Made by a program: the position numbers and the translations under genes | Assembly (NCBI GenBank): GCA_014529385.2 | Contig: CM043959.1 | Coordinates: 52,017,753 to 52,081,752, forward strand | Origin: Adiantum capillus-veneris | Lineage: Eukaryota > Streptophyta > Polypodiopsida > Polypodiales > Pteridaceae | Reading direction: 5' to 3' | DNA: 64,000 bases | The notes under the pieces: model-generated | Database searches by the model: none | What the model saw: only the letters and a program-made list of their open reading frames with translations | Told to the model about the DNA's origin: nothing | Shown: piece after piece, positions 63,679-64,000 of the stretch | Position numbering within the stretch: the first letter of the stretch is position 1 | Layout of the letters: the number at the start of each line of letters is the position of its first letter

Positions 63679-64000
63679 CCCAAAAGACTTTGAGTCGCTT
63701 TCGGCGTGGCTCAAAGAAACAAGCATTGCAGACCTTTATGAAGTTCAAGTACCGCACAACCCACGCATCAAAGTGGGCCAACGAAGAGTCCCTTCCAGGA
63801 TTTCGGATGTTATTGGTGATCTCCCTCGACGCCATACAATTCGGTACCAGTACCTCACTTTGAAAAGGAGGGGATGTCATGTGACACATCCAACCCTATG
63901 TGTCCTTGGACAAGCTACAGCACGACAAGGGTTCAGTCCGTCCATCCAGTCTAGATTTAGGAAGTGATCTGGCACTTTTGTGAGTCTGTTCGCATACCGT

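Larger units (their letters stand above)
61794..64000 (+). mobile_element. Third member of the 38155 LTR family (fossil), running off the window
   Basis: Plus-strand copy. 5' LTR 61794-63000, primer site (TTGGTATCACAG at 63001, close to Met-tRNA type), and an interior of only 874 bp. A polypurine run AAAAGGAGGGGA comes before the 3' LTR, which starts at 63875 and continues beyond the window. The interior keeps a gag start and the His/Asp-rich array but no pol. Non-autonomous and broken. Confidence 0.8.

Overview
This window looks like a repeat-dominated stretch of a large land-plant nuclear genome. The evidence is Ty1/copia and Ty3/gypsy LTR elements, a Helitron with a Rep-helicase, plant L1 LINEs with a DUF4283-like/zinc-knuckle ORF1, a hAT transposase and a spliced RCC1-repeat host gene with very long introns. 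One LINE family has an ORF1 resembling vertebrate/algal L1 ORF1p rather than the usual angiosperm type. That fits a non-seed plant such as a fern or lycophyte, or a gymnosperm, but the species cannot be fixed from sequence alone. I found no rRNA, tRNA, CRISPR array or bacterial-style operon.

Layout. 1-3575: the 5' part of a decayed Helitron, cut by the window edge. 3590-11305: a decayed L1-type LINE (here LINE-1) split by a 3.8-kb Ty1/copia element (6172-9999, minus strand, TSD AAGAG), which itself carries a 246-bp MITE (7310-7555). 11306-18300: mostly anonymous sequence with microsatellites, two tandem duplications and a Ty3/gypsy pol remnant. 18308-36223: the 3' part of an RCC1-repeat host gene on the minus strand. 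Four exons are visible, all separated by phase-1 introns, and the last intron is about 16.4 kb. That intron holds LINE-A (plus strand, about 5.6 kb without its guest), a nearly intact 6.8-kb LINE-B inserted into the LINE-A ORF1 (17-bp TSD), and LINE-A2, a truncated sister of LINE-A. Both LINE-A and LINE-A2 are bounded by (TC)n tracts. 36224-46600: an old Ty3/gypsy remnant split by a gypsy-like gag-protease element (38155-45757, TSD AGGTT), one of whose LTRs contains a solo LTR (43468-45599, TSD ATATG). 46600-48300: a hAT remnant. 48300-55027: ends of further LTR elements, including one with a very short interior and an internal array of hairpin-like repeats. 55028-61779: a decayed Ty1/copia element. 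61794-64000: another member of the 38155 family, running off the window.

The only likely functional host unit is the RCC1-family gene, whose 5' exons are not visible. The strongest candidate for something little described is the LINE-A family: two insertions flanked on both sides by (TC)n, an L1-ORF1p-like ORF1, a non-poly(A) ATTTC/TC tail, and an ATGA overlap between the ORF1 stop and a possible ORF2 start. All features come from reading the sequence; family names rest on motif recognition without database searches.
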